Numbered from the stretch's first letter, positions 27,602-37,452 are shown. The stretch: DNA of 64,000 bases from Megasphaera sp. NM10 (GCF_000417505.1 NZ_APHY01000016.1:1-64000), one strand, 5' to 3'. The notes: generated from the letters alone by a model not told the origin. A program made the numbers and translations.

Positions 27602-29233
27602 ATGCTGACGTTAAAAGGTAAAAGTGTCTTCTCCGGTATCAGCATCGGACCGCTGGCACTGTTCCATCGTAATACGATTTCTACGGCCGTACGGCCAATC
27701 GAAGACGTCGATGCCGAAATCGCGCGTTTCCAGAAAGCCCGCGAAGAAGCTATCGGCCAGCTCAAGGACTTGTATGTCAAGGCTGTAGACAAAGTCGGTG
27801 AAGAACAAGCCGCTGTCTTTGAAGTCCATCAGATGATGCTTGATGACGATGACTATATCGAAGGTATTGAAACCAAGATCTGCGATGAAAAAATGAATGC
27901 TGAAGCCGCTGTCGACCAGACGGCTCAGAAATTTGCTGAAATGTTCCGTTCCATGGAAGATGCTTATATGCAGGCCCGCGCAGCCGACGTCCTCGACATC
28001 TCCCGCCGTGTAGAACAGCAGCTTTGCGGCGGCCCGGGAATCGACTTCAGCAATTATGACCACGTCATCATCGCAGCCGATGACCTGGCTCCCAGCGAAA
28101 CGTTACAGCTCGATACGGATAAGATTCTCGGCTTTGTTACGTCAGCAGGCAGCACGAACTCGCATACGGCCATCCTGGCCCGCACACTGGGCATCGCTGC
28201 CGTCGTCAGCACGGGCACACAGCTCCACAACGACGTCGACAACATGACGGCCATCATCGATGGCACGACGGGCACGGTCTACATCAATCCGGATGAAGAA
28301 ACCATGGCGGCCATGAAGCAGAAACAGAAGGAAGAAGAACTTCGCGTAGCCGCTCTGGAACAGGTACGCGGCGTCCCGACGGGTACCAAAGATGGCAAGA
28401 AAATCAACCTCTATGCCAATATCGGCAACCCTGGCAATCTGCCGCAGGTTCTGGCCAACGATGCCGAAGGCATCGGCCTCTTCCGCAGCGAATTCCTGTA
28501 TCTCGAAAGCAGCGATTATCCGACGGAAGACCAGCAGTTCGAAGCCTATAAACAGGCGGCTGAAGCCCTGCAGGGCAAGACCGTCGTCATCCGTACCCTG
28601 GATATCGGCGCCGACAAGAAAGTCGACTACTTCCAGCTCGACCCGGAAGAAAACCCGGCCATGGGCATGCGTGCTATCCGCATCTGCCTGACCCGCGTCG
28701 ACCTCTTCAAGACGCAGCTCCGCGCTCTCCTGCGCGCTTCGGCTTATGGTAAGATCGCCATCATGTTCCCGATGATCATTTCCGTCTGGGAAGTACAGCG
28801 GTGCAAAGAAATCTTTAACGAAGTCCGTCAGGAATTGGATGAAAAAGGCATTGCCTACGATAAAGATATGGAAATCGGCATCATGGTCGAAACACCGGCT
28901 GCTGCCGTCATGAGTGAAGAACTGGCTAAGGAAGTCGACTTCTTCAGCATCGGTTCCAACGACTTGACCCAGTATACCCTGGCCATCGACCGTCAGCAGA
29001 CCCAGCTCGATGCCTTCTTCGATCCCCATCATCCGGCTGTCCTCAAACTCATCCAGATGACCATCGAAAATGGCCACAAAGCCGGCATCTGGGTCGGCAT
29101 CTGCGGCGAACTCGGTGCAGACCTGACACTGACCGAAACGTTCCTGCGCATGGGCGTAGACGAACTCTCCGTCAGCCCACCGTCGGTCCTGCCGCTCCGT
29201 GAAAAAGTACGCTCTCTTGATTTGAGCAAGTAA
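27602..29233 (+). CDS. ptsI: PTS enzyme I (phosphoenolpyruvate-protein phosphotransferase)
   Basis: A 543-residue enzyme that takes phosphate from phosphoenolpyruvate and hands it to HPr. The active His is His188 in AGSTNSHTAILARTLGI. The PEP-binding region has GIGLFRSEFLYL, NPAMGMRAIRICL, SIGSNDLTQYTLAIDR and the catalytic Cys in GICGELGAD. It is slightly shorter than the usual 570 residues. AGGGGGAAAG precedes the ATG. It is the last gene of the fructose operon and is followed by a terminator. Confidence 0.95.
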   Translation: MLTLKGKSVFSGISIGPLALFHRNTISTAVRPIEDVDAEIARFQKAREEAIGQLKDLYVKAVDKVGEEQAAVFEVHQMMLDDDDYIEGIETKICDEKMNAEAAVDQTAQKFAEMFRSMEDAYMQARAADVLDISRRVEQQLCGGPGIDFSNYDHVIIAADDLAPSETLQLDTDKILGFVTSAGSTNSHTAILARTLGIAAVVSTGTQLHNDVDNMTAIIDGTTGTVYINPDEETMAAMKQKQKEEELRVAALEQVRGVPTGTKDGKKINLYANIGNPGNLPQVLANDAEGIGLFRSEFLYLESSDYPTEDQQFEAYKQAAEALQGKTVVIRTLDIGADKKVDYFQLDPEENPAMGMRAIRICLTRVDLFKTQLRALLRASAYGKIAIMFPMIISVWEVQRCKEIFNEVRQELDEKGIAYDKDMEIGIMVETPAAAVMSEELAKEVDFFSIGSNDLTQYTLAIDRQQTQLDAFFDPHHPAVLKLIQMTIENGHKAGIWVGICGELGADLTLTETFLRMGVDELSVSPPSVLPLREKVRSLDLSK

Positions 29234-29234
29234 T

Positions 29235-29272
29235 AAAAAAGGTCTTGTCGCGATGCGACAGACCTTTTTAGC
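29235..29272 (+). terminator. Terminator after ptsI (GTCGC-stem family)
   Basis: AAAAAAGGTCTTGTCGC pairs with GCGACAGACCTTTTT around a two-base loop. The T run is complete. Confidence 0.9.
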
Positions 29273-29323
29273 TGTTAGCCGTTAGCCACCTGCCTCCCCT
29301 GTGAAGGGGAGCTTTTTGGCATT

Positions 29324-29351
29324 GTAGGGGTCGCCACGTGCGAGCCCCTAC
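29324..29351. repeat. Minimal GTAGGGG...CCCCTAC element
   Basis: GTAGGGGTCGC and GCGAGCCCCTAC close on CACGT, a 28-bp hairpin. It is preceded at 29292-29312 by CTCCCCTGTGAAGGGGAGC, a remnant of the AACCTCTCAG-type element. Confidence 0.7.
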
Positions 29352-29364
29352 GACCTGATAACCA

Positions 29365-30180
29365 TTACTTCAGCACTTCTTCCGAGCTGGTCGGGAGGTT
29401 AGGCATATCGGTGTTGAACCATTTTTTGTAGATTTTCTGGAATTCGCCCGATTCTTTCAGTTTGGCCATGGCGTCGTTGACTTGTTTCAACAATTCCTTG
29501 TTGTCCTTGTTGATGGCGAAGGCCAGGTATTCCGGTTTGGTATCGGGGATATTGATGACATCGAATTTATCTTTGCCGTCCTGGGTCAGAAAGTAATCGG
29601 CAACCGGTTTGTCGAGAATGGCTGCCGGCGAACCGCCGACCTGGAGTTCCATGATGGCTTCGGAGTTATTGTCGAACTGTTTGATCGTATAGCCCTGTTC
29701 TTCGGCATATTTAGCGCCAGTCGTACCGATCTGGACGGCAATCTGTTTGCCCTGCAGGTCGGCTACGGAATGGACGCCGCTGTTTTTCGGTGTCAAGATG
29801 ACCAGTTTCGATTCGTAGAACGGAGCGGCAAAGGCGACTTTCTGGGCCCGTTCCTTGGTGACGGTCATGCCCGTAGCGGCGATATCCATGTCACCCTGCT
29901 GGATGATGGGGATGATACCAGAAAAAGCGATGTTGTTGAATTCGACATCACGGCCCATTTCTTTGGCTACGGCGCGGATCAAGTCCATTTCAAAGCCCTT
30001 ATATTCCGTCGATTGGTCGTTATCCTTGAATTCAAAAGGAACAAACGTCGCATTGGTAGCGACGCGAAGCGGTTTCTTCGTATCGTTGGCAGCATCTTTC
30101 TTGTCACTGCCGCAGCCGGCCAGCATCGAAGCGGCTAATACGCCTGTAAGCAAAGCAGCACCTAATTTTTTCGTATCCAT
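29365..30180 (-). CDS. Amino-acid ABC transporter substrate-binding lipoprotein
   Basis: A 271-residue solute-binding protein of the glutamine/polar amino acid (SBP_bac_3) family. The signal peptide ends in the lipobox LAGC (Cys23). The mature part starts with the family-typical LRVATNATFVPFEFKD and has FSGIIPIIQQGDMDIAATGMT and AVQIGTTGAKYAEEQ. It would sit on the outside of the inner membrane and deliver ligand to an ABC permease, but no permease or ATPase gene is adjacent. The ATG has CTGGAGGGG upstream. The exact ligand is unknown. Confidence 0.9.
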   Translation of the reverse strand: MDTKKLGAALLTGVLAASMLAGCGSDKKDAANDTKKPLRVATNATFVPFEFKDNDQSTEYKGFEMDLIRAVAKEMGRDVEFNNIAFSGIIPIIQQGDMDIAATGMTVTKERAQKVAFAAPFYESKLVILTPKNSGVHSVADLQGKQIAVQIGTTGAKYAEEQGYTIKQFDNNSEAIMELQVGGSPAAILDKPVADYFLTQDGKDKFDVINIPDTKPEYLAFAINKDNKELLKQVNDAMAKLKESGEFQKIYKKWFNTDMPNLPTSSEEVLK

Positions 30181-30248
30181 ACAATCCCCTCCAGAAATTG
30201 AATAAAAATAAATTTATGCTTATTATTATACCATCTTGTGGGAAAAAG

Positions 30249-30283
30249 TAAAGGGCTTGTCGCAAGCGACAAGCCCTTTATCG
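30249..30283. terminator. Bidirectional terminator (GTCGC-stem family)
   Basis: TAAAGGGCTTGTCGC pairs with GCGACAAGCCCTTTA around AA. It lies upstream of the binding-protein gene and downstream of the symporter gene on the minus strand. Confidence 0.8.
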
Positions 30284-30296
30284 TTGTTCGTGATTC

Positions 30297-30416
30297 GTAG
30301 GGGAGACCACGTGGGGCGCCCGCTCCTGGGGATGTACGAATCTTCCGGCTACGGCTAATCTGCTGGAGAAATCGGACATATCCCGAAGCGGGTCGCCTTG
30401 AAAGGACGGCCCCTAC
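30297..30416. repeat. GTAGGGG element (120 bp)
   Basis: Left end GTAGGGGAGACC, right end GGACGGCCCCTAC. Internally it has GTGGGGCGCCCGCTCC, which recurs at 46833-46850. No coding character. Confidence 0.75.
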
Positions 30417-30443
30417 GAGCAGCAAGCAGCTGACTGCTTACTG

Positions 30444-31850
30444 CTACTCCTTCAACTCCGGCATCTTGATAGGTGTCTTATCGATGAGGCGGACGACGAG
30501 GAGAGTGATGATGCAGATGATCCATTCAAAATAAATGACGTGGGGCAGGACGCGGATCTGCGGGCAGAGCTGCCAGGCAAAGAGGCCGATGATGCCAACC
30601 AGGGTCGTCCAGAAGGCCGTGTTCTTGCGGCACAGGGACGGGCAGAACATGGTGCAAAGGAAGACCAGCGTGAAGGCCGTCGTCAGGCTCAAACCGATGA
30701 GCATGACTTTGACGATGTCGACGGCGTTGAAGGCCAGCCACAACGTACCGGCGCCGATGATAAGGATGATTAGGCGGTTGGACTTGACGTAGCTTGCTTC
30801 GGAAATATCCGGTTTGATAAAACGTTTAAAAATGTCCTGAGAGATGAGGGTACCGGCACCGAGGAGAATCGTGCAGGCCGTCGATACATCGGCCGCCCAG
30901 AGGGCAGCCAGGGTCATCCCTGACGAGAACGGGTCGAGACTCATGATGATCTGCGGCAGAGCCATGGTCGGATTGATGCCCGGGAACTGGGCTTTGGCAG
31001 CCAGGCCGAGGATAGCCGACAAGAAGCCGACCGGGAAGATGAGCAGGCCGCCGAGGATGAAGCCCCTGCGGGCTGCCTTGGCGTTCTTGGCGCCGCAGGC
31101 AATCTGGACCGGCCCCTGAGCCGTGATGGCCTGGGTCGTCATGACGATGATCCAGCCCAGGAGTACGGCAAAGGACAGGCCGCCCATGGGCGAGAACCAG
31201 TTAAAATCCGCTGCCGGCAGGGCTGCATTGATGCCGCTGATGCCGCCGTCGCGGAGAAGGATGCGGACGAGGGAATAGAGGATGCCGAGGTAAATGACGG
31301 TGACGCTGAGGATATTCGATAAACCGGAAGACCAGAGGCCGCCGATGGCCGTGATGCCGACGAAGACGACGGCACTGGTGATCATGCCGGCGTGCATGGA
31401 GAAGATATCCGGCATGAGGGCGTGTAAAATCGAACCGCCGGCGACGTACTGCAGGGACGTGATGCAGATCATGATCAGGGACAGGCCGATGACGCTGATG
31501 ATGCGGGCTTTTTTATCGTAACTCCGTTCAAAGAGTTCCGGAATGGTCGTGCAGTTCAGGGAACGGTACTTACCGGCAGCGACAAAGCCCATGATGATGG
31601 CGCCGATAGCCCAGGCCGCATTGTACCAGCCGGCAGCCAGGCCGATTTTCGTCGCGCTTTCAGCGACGCCGACGGTCGAAGCCGCGCCGACGGCCATACC
31701 CGTGATACTGACGGCGACCAGGCCCGTAGAAAACTGGCGCCCTGCAAATAAATACTCTGTCGGGTTCTGACTGGCCCGGCGTTTGACATAGAAAGAAATG
31801 GCAAATAATAAAATGATGTATAAGATGACAATACACAATTGAATCGACAT
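30444..31850 (-). CDS. Sodium:solute symporter (SSS family)
   Basis: A 468-residue membrane protein with about 13 helices. It starts LCIVILYIILLFAISFYVKR, has EYLFAGRQFSTGLVAVSITG and the SSS motif region FSSGMTLAALWAADVSTACT with conserved Ser/Thr of the sodium site. It uses the Na+ gradient to import a solute that cannot be named from sequence; pantothenate, proline and carboxylates are options in this family. It ends with a basic tail after the last helix. The gene is alone between repeats, with a GGAGGATGGAG ribosome site. Confidence 0.88.
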   Translation of the reverse strand: MSIQLCIVILYIILLFAISFYVKRRASQNPTEYLFAGRQFSTGLVAVSITGMAVGAASTVGVAESATKIGLAAGWYNAAWAIGAIIMGFVAAGKYRSLNCTTIPELFERSYDKKARIISVIGLSLIMICITSLQYVAGGSILHALMPDIFSMHAGMITSAVVFVGITAIGGLWSSGLSNILSVTVIYLGILYSLVRILLRDGGISGINAALPAADFNWFSPMGGLSFAVLLGWIIVMTTQAITAQGPVQIACGAKNAKAARRGFILGGLLIFPVGFLSAILGLAAKAQFPGINPTMALPQIIMSLDPFSSGMTLAALWAADVSTACTILLGAGTLISQDIFKRFIKPDISEASYVKSNRLIILIIGAGTLWLAFNAVDIVKVMLIGLSLTTAFTLVFLCTMFCPSLCRKNTAFWTTLVGIIGLFAWQLCPQIRVLPHVIYFEWIICIITLLVVRLIDKTPIKMPELKE

Positions 31851-31899
31851 TTTCTCTCCATCCTCCTTTGACTTATAAATTTAAAAATTTGCAACCTTA

Positions 31900-31916
31900 G
31901 TTCCATCTATGGGAAC
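31900..31916. promoter_or_regulatory. Dyad GTTCC-N7-GGAAC upstream of the symporter gene
   Basis: An inverted repeat of five bases each side lies 50 bp before the symporter start, next to an AT-rich TATATTATG promoter-like stretch. It could be an operator; no regulator is assigned. Confidence 0.35.
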
Positions 31917-31975
31917 ATAATATACCAATAATTAACGTTATTATAGGCTAAAACGAAGAAAAATACAAGGAGGAG

Positions 31976-32013
31976 AAAAAAGGGCTTGTCGCCGTGCGAC
32001 AAGCCCTTTTTTT
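31976..32013. terminator. Terminator after the autotransporter gene (GTCGC-stem family)
   Basis: AAAAAGGGCTTGTCGC pairs with GCGACAAGCCCTTTTTTT around CGT. It is just beyond the autotransporter stop on the minus strand. Confidence 0.85.
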
Positions 32014-32017
32014 CAAT

Positions 32018-35000
32018 CTATGCTTTTTTCTGTGCGGCCATGGCCTGGAGTTCTGGTTTGAATTCTTCGACCAGTTTCTTTTCGGCTTTGGCACCTTTGG
32101 AGAGGGCGTTGTAGATGATTTCCGCCATTTCGTAACGGGTCATCGTGCGTTCGCCGTGGTATTTTCCGTCTTCGTAGCCCTGGATGATGCCGTTGCCAGC
32201 GAGTTTGCTGACGGCTTCATAAGCCCAGTGGTTTTCCGGGACATCCGGGAAGTCTTTGGACATATTCGGATTGATGACCGAAAGGAGGGCATCGAGGCGG
32301 CTGGTGAGATAATCAATCTGTTTCTGCTGGGCTTTTTCCCGTTCTGTCAAGCCGTTCGTGGCATTGCGTCTTGCCTTATTGCCACCCTGGCCGATACGGA
32401 GGGAAATGCCGCCGCCATACATGTTTTCGCCTGTTCCGAAGGACGACGAAACATTGACCATGACGTTTTCATTCGGCCGGTAGAAGGCGCCGATAGCCGT
32501 AGCCGTTTCGCCTTTGTAACCGCCGACAGCAGCTGCAATGTTCCACTTGGAATCAGCATCGAATTCGAGGGGATGCAGGTTGGCCAATGCCGCTGCGTTA
32601 GCCCCGACTTTGTCGACGCGGCTGTCCAGCTTGTTGACCTTGTTTTCAACGCCGGTGACGCGTTCATTGGTCTGATAGAGCTGGCTGCCATTGACGGCAT
32701 CTGTGCTGTCAGCGGCAATCCGGCCCGGAGCGACGTTGACCACTTTCTGATCGTTGGCGTTGATGCCGTTGGAATCGATGTAGGTCTTGTCGCCGACCTT
32801 ATAGGAAGAAGCGGTCATGCTACCGGCAACCGTAGCGTTGCCGCCGACACTGAGATCTTTTTCCATGGTGACAATATCCTTAAAGGTTGCCTGGCCATCG
32901 AAGGTAGAGGTGCTGGTGACGTGGAGTGTATCCGCCGTCGTGCCGCCAGTAACGGTTGCACCATTGTTGACGACGAGTTTTTCTGTTTTTGTCGTACCTT
33001 CTACAGTCAGGTCTTTTTCAACCGTAGCGTTAGATTCCATGGTGACGTCGCCTTTCAGGTCAGACGTACCGTTGACTGTCAGGTTCTTGCTAACGTTTGC
33101 ATTGCCCTGCAGGTCCGAATCGCCTTTGACAGTCAGTTTCTGATCAACCGTTGCATTGCCATGGACACCGAGGTCCTTCATGACATCAGCATAATCCATC
33201 GTAGCCTGACCCGTTTCAATCGTGTTGCCAGAAATGGTGGTCTTTGTGACGGTCCCTTCTTTAATGGCCGTATTGTGGTCCGTGTTTTCAAAGGTTGTTC
33301 CACTGTCCGTCGTCGTTACCGTCGTTTTACCTACGGTATTGGTAATGGATTCGCTGGCCGTGTTGGTAATGTTCTGAGCAGCATTGGCAATGGTTCCGCC
33401 AGCAGCACTCAGGCTGATGTCTTTGGCACTCTGACTGATACCGGTACTGGTGCTGCCATCCGTTACGGCACTGCTGACCATGCCTGTTGTCGAATCTTTT
33501 ACGATGTCGATGAGGGTGGAACCGTTGACCAGGGCATCTTCCGTCTTGGTGGCCGTCTTGGTGGTGGCGCTGTACTGGGTATCGCTGGCTTTGATCAGCT
33601 GTTCCGATTTGTCCACGGTGCTGTTGGTGTTGTTGGCCTTGGTCCCGTCAGTGATGGAGGAGGCCAGGCTCATGGCATCCTGGTTCACAACGGTGGTGTT
33701 GGTGCCGTCCGTTACGGAGAAGGCAACCTGGTCCGCCTTCTGCAGGCTGTTGGAGGTATTGGTCCCATCCGTAATGTTGGTGTTGGTCTGGCCGGCAATG
33801 GTGTCGATGGTGGTCTTCTTATCCCCATCGGTGAGCTGGGATTTTTCTTCTGCTGCGCCCCGGAGATAGGAAGCGGTCTTGCCATCGACCTGGCTCATTT
33901 CTTCTTTAGTCTGATAGGACAACTGGGTGGAAGTGTTGGAGCCGTACTCGTTGGAAACCTTGCTGACAATGGAGCTGGAAGCATCCGTTTCTACATCAAT
34001 AGCCTTGTTGGTGATCTTGTTCTTTGCTTCGTTGGTGATGTTTTCTGCTGTCAGGCTGCTGTCGCCGGTCACGGTCGTGGTCTGGTTTCCGCCTACCTTG
34101 GTATCCAGGTCGGACTTGTAGTCTTCCGTGACCTTGCCGGTGACAGTGGTCTTCAATTCTCCACCAACGGTGTTGGTCATATTGCCGGTTGCTGTGTTCA
34201 CCAGATCTTTGGCAGAATTCGTAATGGTTCCGCCTACAGCCGTATTGGTAATGCCGTCCGCCGTCATTTCGCTCTTTACGGCAGAACCGTCACCGATCTG
34301 GCTGGTAATGGCCGTATCCGTCTGTTCGACCTTGGTCAGCGTATCGCCGGATGCGTTTTTGATTTCTTGGAGGATGTCTTTGACTCTCTGGCTGAAGGTG
34401 GAAGTATTGCCATCGGCATCCTTCACCACGTCGCTGGATTCTGTGGAAGTCTGTTTGGACTCATTGCTGTTCTTGTCAGAATCCACAACCTTGGAAGTCA
34501 CATCACTGCCTTCCACAGTCAGGGTACTCTTCTTCCAGTTGCCATCTGCGTCGGTAGATTTCGCCCAGGTGGAAGTCCCATTTTCATCATAATCGATGGC
34601 ACTTTCTTTTTCGCTGCCATCTTTGGTGCTGGTGGTTTTCTGATAGGACGTGATTTCACCGGCTGCGACTTTCGTGCTGGCCGTTACGTTGTTATCGCCT
34701 ACAATGCCGTTCTTGGTCAGGTCGATTTCATCCACATTCAGCTTGCCGTTGACCGTCAGGTCGCCGCCGATAGTGGCATCGCCGCTGGTGGTAATGGTTT
34801 CAGTGCTCAGGTTCTTCACACCGGTGAGGTTGCCATTCTGCATGGTTGCCGTGCTATCGGAGATGCTCTTACCCTGGATAGCGCCGCCGGCGGTCAGGTC
34901 ACCGGTAATGGTGGCGCTGCCTGCCGTCAGAGCGCCCTGGATGGAAGCGCTGGCTCCCGTAATGGCGCCGCCTGCGTGGATGTCACCCAATGCGGAGATA

Positions 35001-36316
35001 TTGCCCGTAGAAGTTACGGTGCCGCCGGTAATGGAACCGCTGGTGTTGATGTTGCCATTGGCGATGGTAGCAATCCCATCGGTCAGGGTCTTGCCCGTTA
35101 CCGTTCCGTTGCTCATGGAAGCACCCTTACCGTCGGTTACTGTTTCGCCGGTGATGGTTGCCTTGGAAGTGACATTCCCGTTTTCATCTACGGTGAAAGC
35201 CCCGTTGGCCCCTTTGATGCTGCCGTCTGCGCTCATCGCTGCCTTGGCTTCGCTGTAGGTATCGCCGCCGGTGTAGACGCCGTCTTTATCTACGACCGTG
35301 CTGTTGGTGCCAACCTTGATCCCCTTTTCGTTCAGGGTGATCTGGTTGTCCTTGCCCTTGTTCAGAATCATTTCATGAGCATCGGTCTTGGAGGTGGTCA
35401 CGTTGCCTTGGGCATCAATGGTAGTGGTGTTCTTTTGCAGAACATTGTCATCGCTCAGGCTCAGTCCGCTGTTGACGGCTTCCACCAGCTTGGTATCTGC
35501 TGCCACACGGCCTGCCAATTCATTGGCATCAGCCTGGCTCAGGGCGTTGAACCCATCCACCATATTCTGGTTGACCTGCTGGATGACCTTATCCTGGGCT
35601 GCATCTGCACCCAGCCGAGCAGCCGTTTCGTCTGCCAGACCTTTATCCAGCAGCGCCACGTTTTCGCCAATGGTATTGGCGGCTCTCACGATAGCCCCAT
35701 CCTGTACGGCGGCATCGTCCTTGCTCACATAGTTATCAGATGTCTGTTTTTCCAGATATTCCTTCACATTGGTGATCCGGGTATCCAGAGCCGTATCGGC
35801 AGCTTCCCGGGCAGCAGCTTCAGCGGCATCTGCCTTTTCCAGATTCGTCACAGAGTATTTCCGTTTCAGTGCTTCTTCATTAATGGCATCAGCATTGGCT
35901 TTGACCTGCGTATCCAGCGCATTCAGGTTCTCGCCCACAGATTTAAAAGCATCAACATATGCCCCATCCGTCGCTTGAATATTTTCACCTATCGAAAGGA
36001 GTTCATTTTGAACTTCCTTACTAAATTTTTGAATATCTTTCTGCAGGCTTTCTTGCCCTTTATCTATCCCTTCTTTGGTATAAACTTCTACTGCCGTAGT
36101 AGAACCAGTGCCAACCGGTTCCACCATTATGGTGGCATCCGCTGCATAGCTAAACCCTCCGACCGGGAGGAGTATGAGGGCCGTGATGGCGGCCAGGGCC
36201 GGGCGTCTGGTCTTATCGCCTGTGCTGGAGGCCTTGGTATGGCCTTTGGCTAATTCCGATGCTACGACGTAGCAATTTCTTGATTTACTCCAGATGACTT
36301 TAAATATCTTATTCAT
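32018..36316 (-). CDS. Trimeric autotransporter adhesin with YadA anchor and C-terminal SLH domain
   Basis: A 1432-residue type Vc surface protein. It starts with an extended signal peptide region (MNKIFKVIWSKSRNCYVVAS) followed by a hydrophobic core cut near SYAADA. Residues about 60-330 are coiled-coil-like with many Ala/Asp heptads. A long stalk (330-1180) is built from degenerate repeats such as ATITGDLTAGGAIQG and SVTDGTNTTVVNQD. The YadA-type membrane anchor is at about 1235-1330 (NIAAAVGGYKGETATAIGAF...GGGISLRIG). A single SLH domain (FPDVPENHWAYEAVSKLAG, about 1356-1405) and a basic tail follow the anchor. In Negativicutes SLH domains bind modified peptidoglycan. AGAAAGGGTG precedes the ATG. 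Confidence 0.9.
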   Translation of the reverse strand: MNKIFKVIWSKSRNCYVVASELAKGHTKASSTGDKTRRPALAAITALILLPVGGFSYAADATIMVEPVGTGSTTAVEVYTKEGIDKGQESLQKDIQKFSKEVQNELLSIGENIQATDGAYVDAFKSVGENLNALDTQVKANADAINEEALKRKYSVTNLEKADAAEAAAREAADTALDTRITNVKEYLEKQTSDNYVSKDDAAVQDGAIVRAANTIGENVALLDKGLADETAARLGADAAQDKVIQQVNQNMVDGFNALSQADANELAGRVAADTKLVEAVNSGLSLSDDNVLQKNTTTIDAQGNVTTSKTDAHEMILNKGKDNQITLNEKGIKVGTNSTVVDKDGVYTGGDTYSEAKAAMSADGSIKGANGAFTVDENGNVTSKATITGETVTDGKGASMSNGTVTGKTLTDGIATIANGNINTSGSITGGTVTSTGNISALGDIHAGGAITGASASIQGALTAGSATITGDLTAGGAIQGKSISDSTATMQNGNLTGVKNLSTETITTSGDATIGGDLTVNGKLNVDEIDLTKNGIVGDNNVTASTKVAAGEITSYQKTTSTKDGSEKESAIDYDENGTSTWAKSTDADGNWKKSTLTVEGSDVTSKVVDSDKNSNESKQTSTESSDVVKDADGNTSTFSQRVKDILQEIKNASGDTLTKVEQTDTAITSQIGDGSAVKSEMTADGITNTAVGGTITNSAKDLVNTATGNMTNTVGGELKTTVTGKVTEDYKSDLDTKVGGNQTTTVTGDSSLTAENITNEAKNKITNKAIDVETDASSSIVSKVSNEYGSNTSTQLSYQTKEEMSQVDGKTASYLRGAAEEKSQLTDGDKKTTIDTIAGQTNTNITDGTNTSNSLQKADQVAFSVTDGTNTTVVNQDAMSLASSITDGTKANNTNSTVDKSEQLIKASDTQYSATTKTATKTEDALVNGSTLIDIVKDSTTGMVSSAVTDGSTSTGISQSAKDISLSAAGGTIANAAQNITNTASESITNTVGKTTVTTTDSGTTFENTDHNTAIKEGTVTKTTISGNTIETGQATMDYADVMKDLGVHGNATVDQKLTVKGDSDLQGNANVSKNLTVNGTSDLKGDVTMESNATVEKDLTVEGTTKTEKLVVNNGATVTGGTTADTLHVTSTSTFDGQATFKDIVTMEKDLSVGGNATVAGSMTASSYKVGDKTYIDSNGINANDQKVVNVAPGRIAADSTDAVNGSQLYQTNERVTGVENKVNKLDSRVDKVGANAAALANLHPLEFDADSKWNIAAAVGGYKGETATAIGAFYRPNENVMVNVSSSFGTGENMYGGGISLRIGQGGNKARRNATNGLTEREKAQQKQIDYLTSRLDALLSVINPNMSKDFPDVPENHWAYEAVSKLAGNGIIQGYEDGKYHGERTMTRYEMAEIIYNALSKGAKAEKKLVEEFKPELQAMAAQKKA

Positions 36317-36410
36317 ATTTTCGCACCCTTTCTGTATAAAAATTTGACAGGGACCTTAATTTTGCGTACAAAAATAAAAGGTACCGGAAATGCTGAAATT
36401 TTTGGGATTT

Positions 36411-37143
36411 TTATGCGTCTTTTTGGAAAATGAATTTGAAATAATCTTCCTGGAACTGGGCGATATTTTCGTTTGGCCAGGGGGATTTTGTGCCCCTTCA
36501 CTTCGATGTACTCACTCTTTATGATGTGAATTGCAGACTGGTTGACGATATAACCTTTTCCGGGAGAGACGAACTGGCCGGGGACGATGGATTCAAAGGT
36601 CTGCAGCAGGGCTGACAGGGATTGGCGCGTTTCCAACATGGAGCCGTCATAGGTGTGGACTTGCTGGACATGGCCGTTGCTTTCGATGAAGAGCAGGTTG
36701 TTGACTTCTTCGACCTGGATGCCGCCGCCGACGAGGCGAAAGATGACCTTTTTGCTGTGCCGCTGGCGTATCGTGTCCATGACCCGGTCCATGGCCTGGT
36801 CGAATTGTTTTTGTGTAAACGGCTTGGTCAGGTAATGGGCGGCCCGGACGTCGAAGGCTTCGACGGCGAATTCGTCACTTGTCGACAGGAAGATGATTTC
36901 GGCTTGACTTTTCTGTTTTCTCATTTCACGGGCGATATCGGTTCCCAGCAGGCCGGGCATGCAGATATCCAACAAGATGATGTCGAAATCTTTCCTTTCT
37001 TCCACGGCGTCTACAAAGTTCATGGCGTTGTTATAGGCGTATATCTCGATATTCGAGGCTTTGTTCTGGTAATAAGTCTGTACGGCTGTTTTCATGATTT
37101 CCAACTGGTCTTGTAAATCATCGCAGAGGGCAATTCTCAACAT
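36411..37143 (-). pseudogene. LytTR-type response regulator, frame broken near its C-terminus
   Basis: A receiver domain (MLRIALCDDLQDQ, phospho-Asp in IILLDICMPG, Lys in LTKPF) is joined to a LytTR DNA-binding domain (FIESNGHVQQVHTYDG, FVSPGKGYIVNQSAIH). The straight frame runs on to 36313 with an unrelated basic tail that overlaps the adhesin start. Removing one base from the A4 run at 36466-36469 gives a natural end, AQFQEDYFKFIFQKDA, at 36411. The start is the ATG at 37143 with AAAGGAGGTA upstream. It is upstream of the adhesin on the same strand and may control it. A cognate histidine kinase is not in the window. Confidence 0.78.
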
Positions 37144-37452
37144 AGGTACCTCCTTTCTGTTCACGGTAAGGGAACAATCATCCTTTTGCAAGTGTATTAT
37201 AACTCGTGTTGATGCTTAAAAATTCCTCCGTGACATGAAATGTACTTTTTTTGGCATAAACGGAATAGGCCCTGATTTTTTTTATACAATATCAAGTACA
37301 TTGCTATTATTCTGTAATTATCCTATGAAATTTAAGTTTTGACTCCAAACGTCACTTTATTTTGCCGAATTCCGTATAACTGGAAAATGCTTGAGGTCTA
37401 TTATGCTTCCGTATACAATTTACTGGCATATTAATGTGACTGAGAAACGCCA
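37144..37452. other. AT-rich gap upstream of the LytTR gene
   Basis: A 309-bp AT-rich stretch between the divergent LytTR and pan transcripts. It must hold the LytTR promoter; no convincing gene, repeat or hairpin is seen. Confidence 0.6.

Noticed and set aside
31994-36253. A 1419-codon open frame on the plus strand opposite the adhesin
   Set aside because: It is the antisense of a repetitive coding region with a strong signal peptide and anchor on the minus strand. Its own protein has no recognisable domain and no ribosome site.
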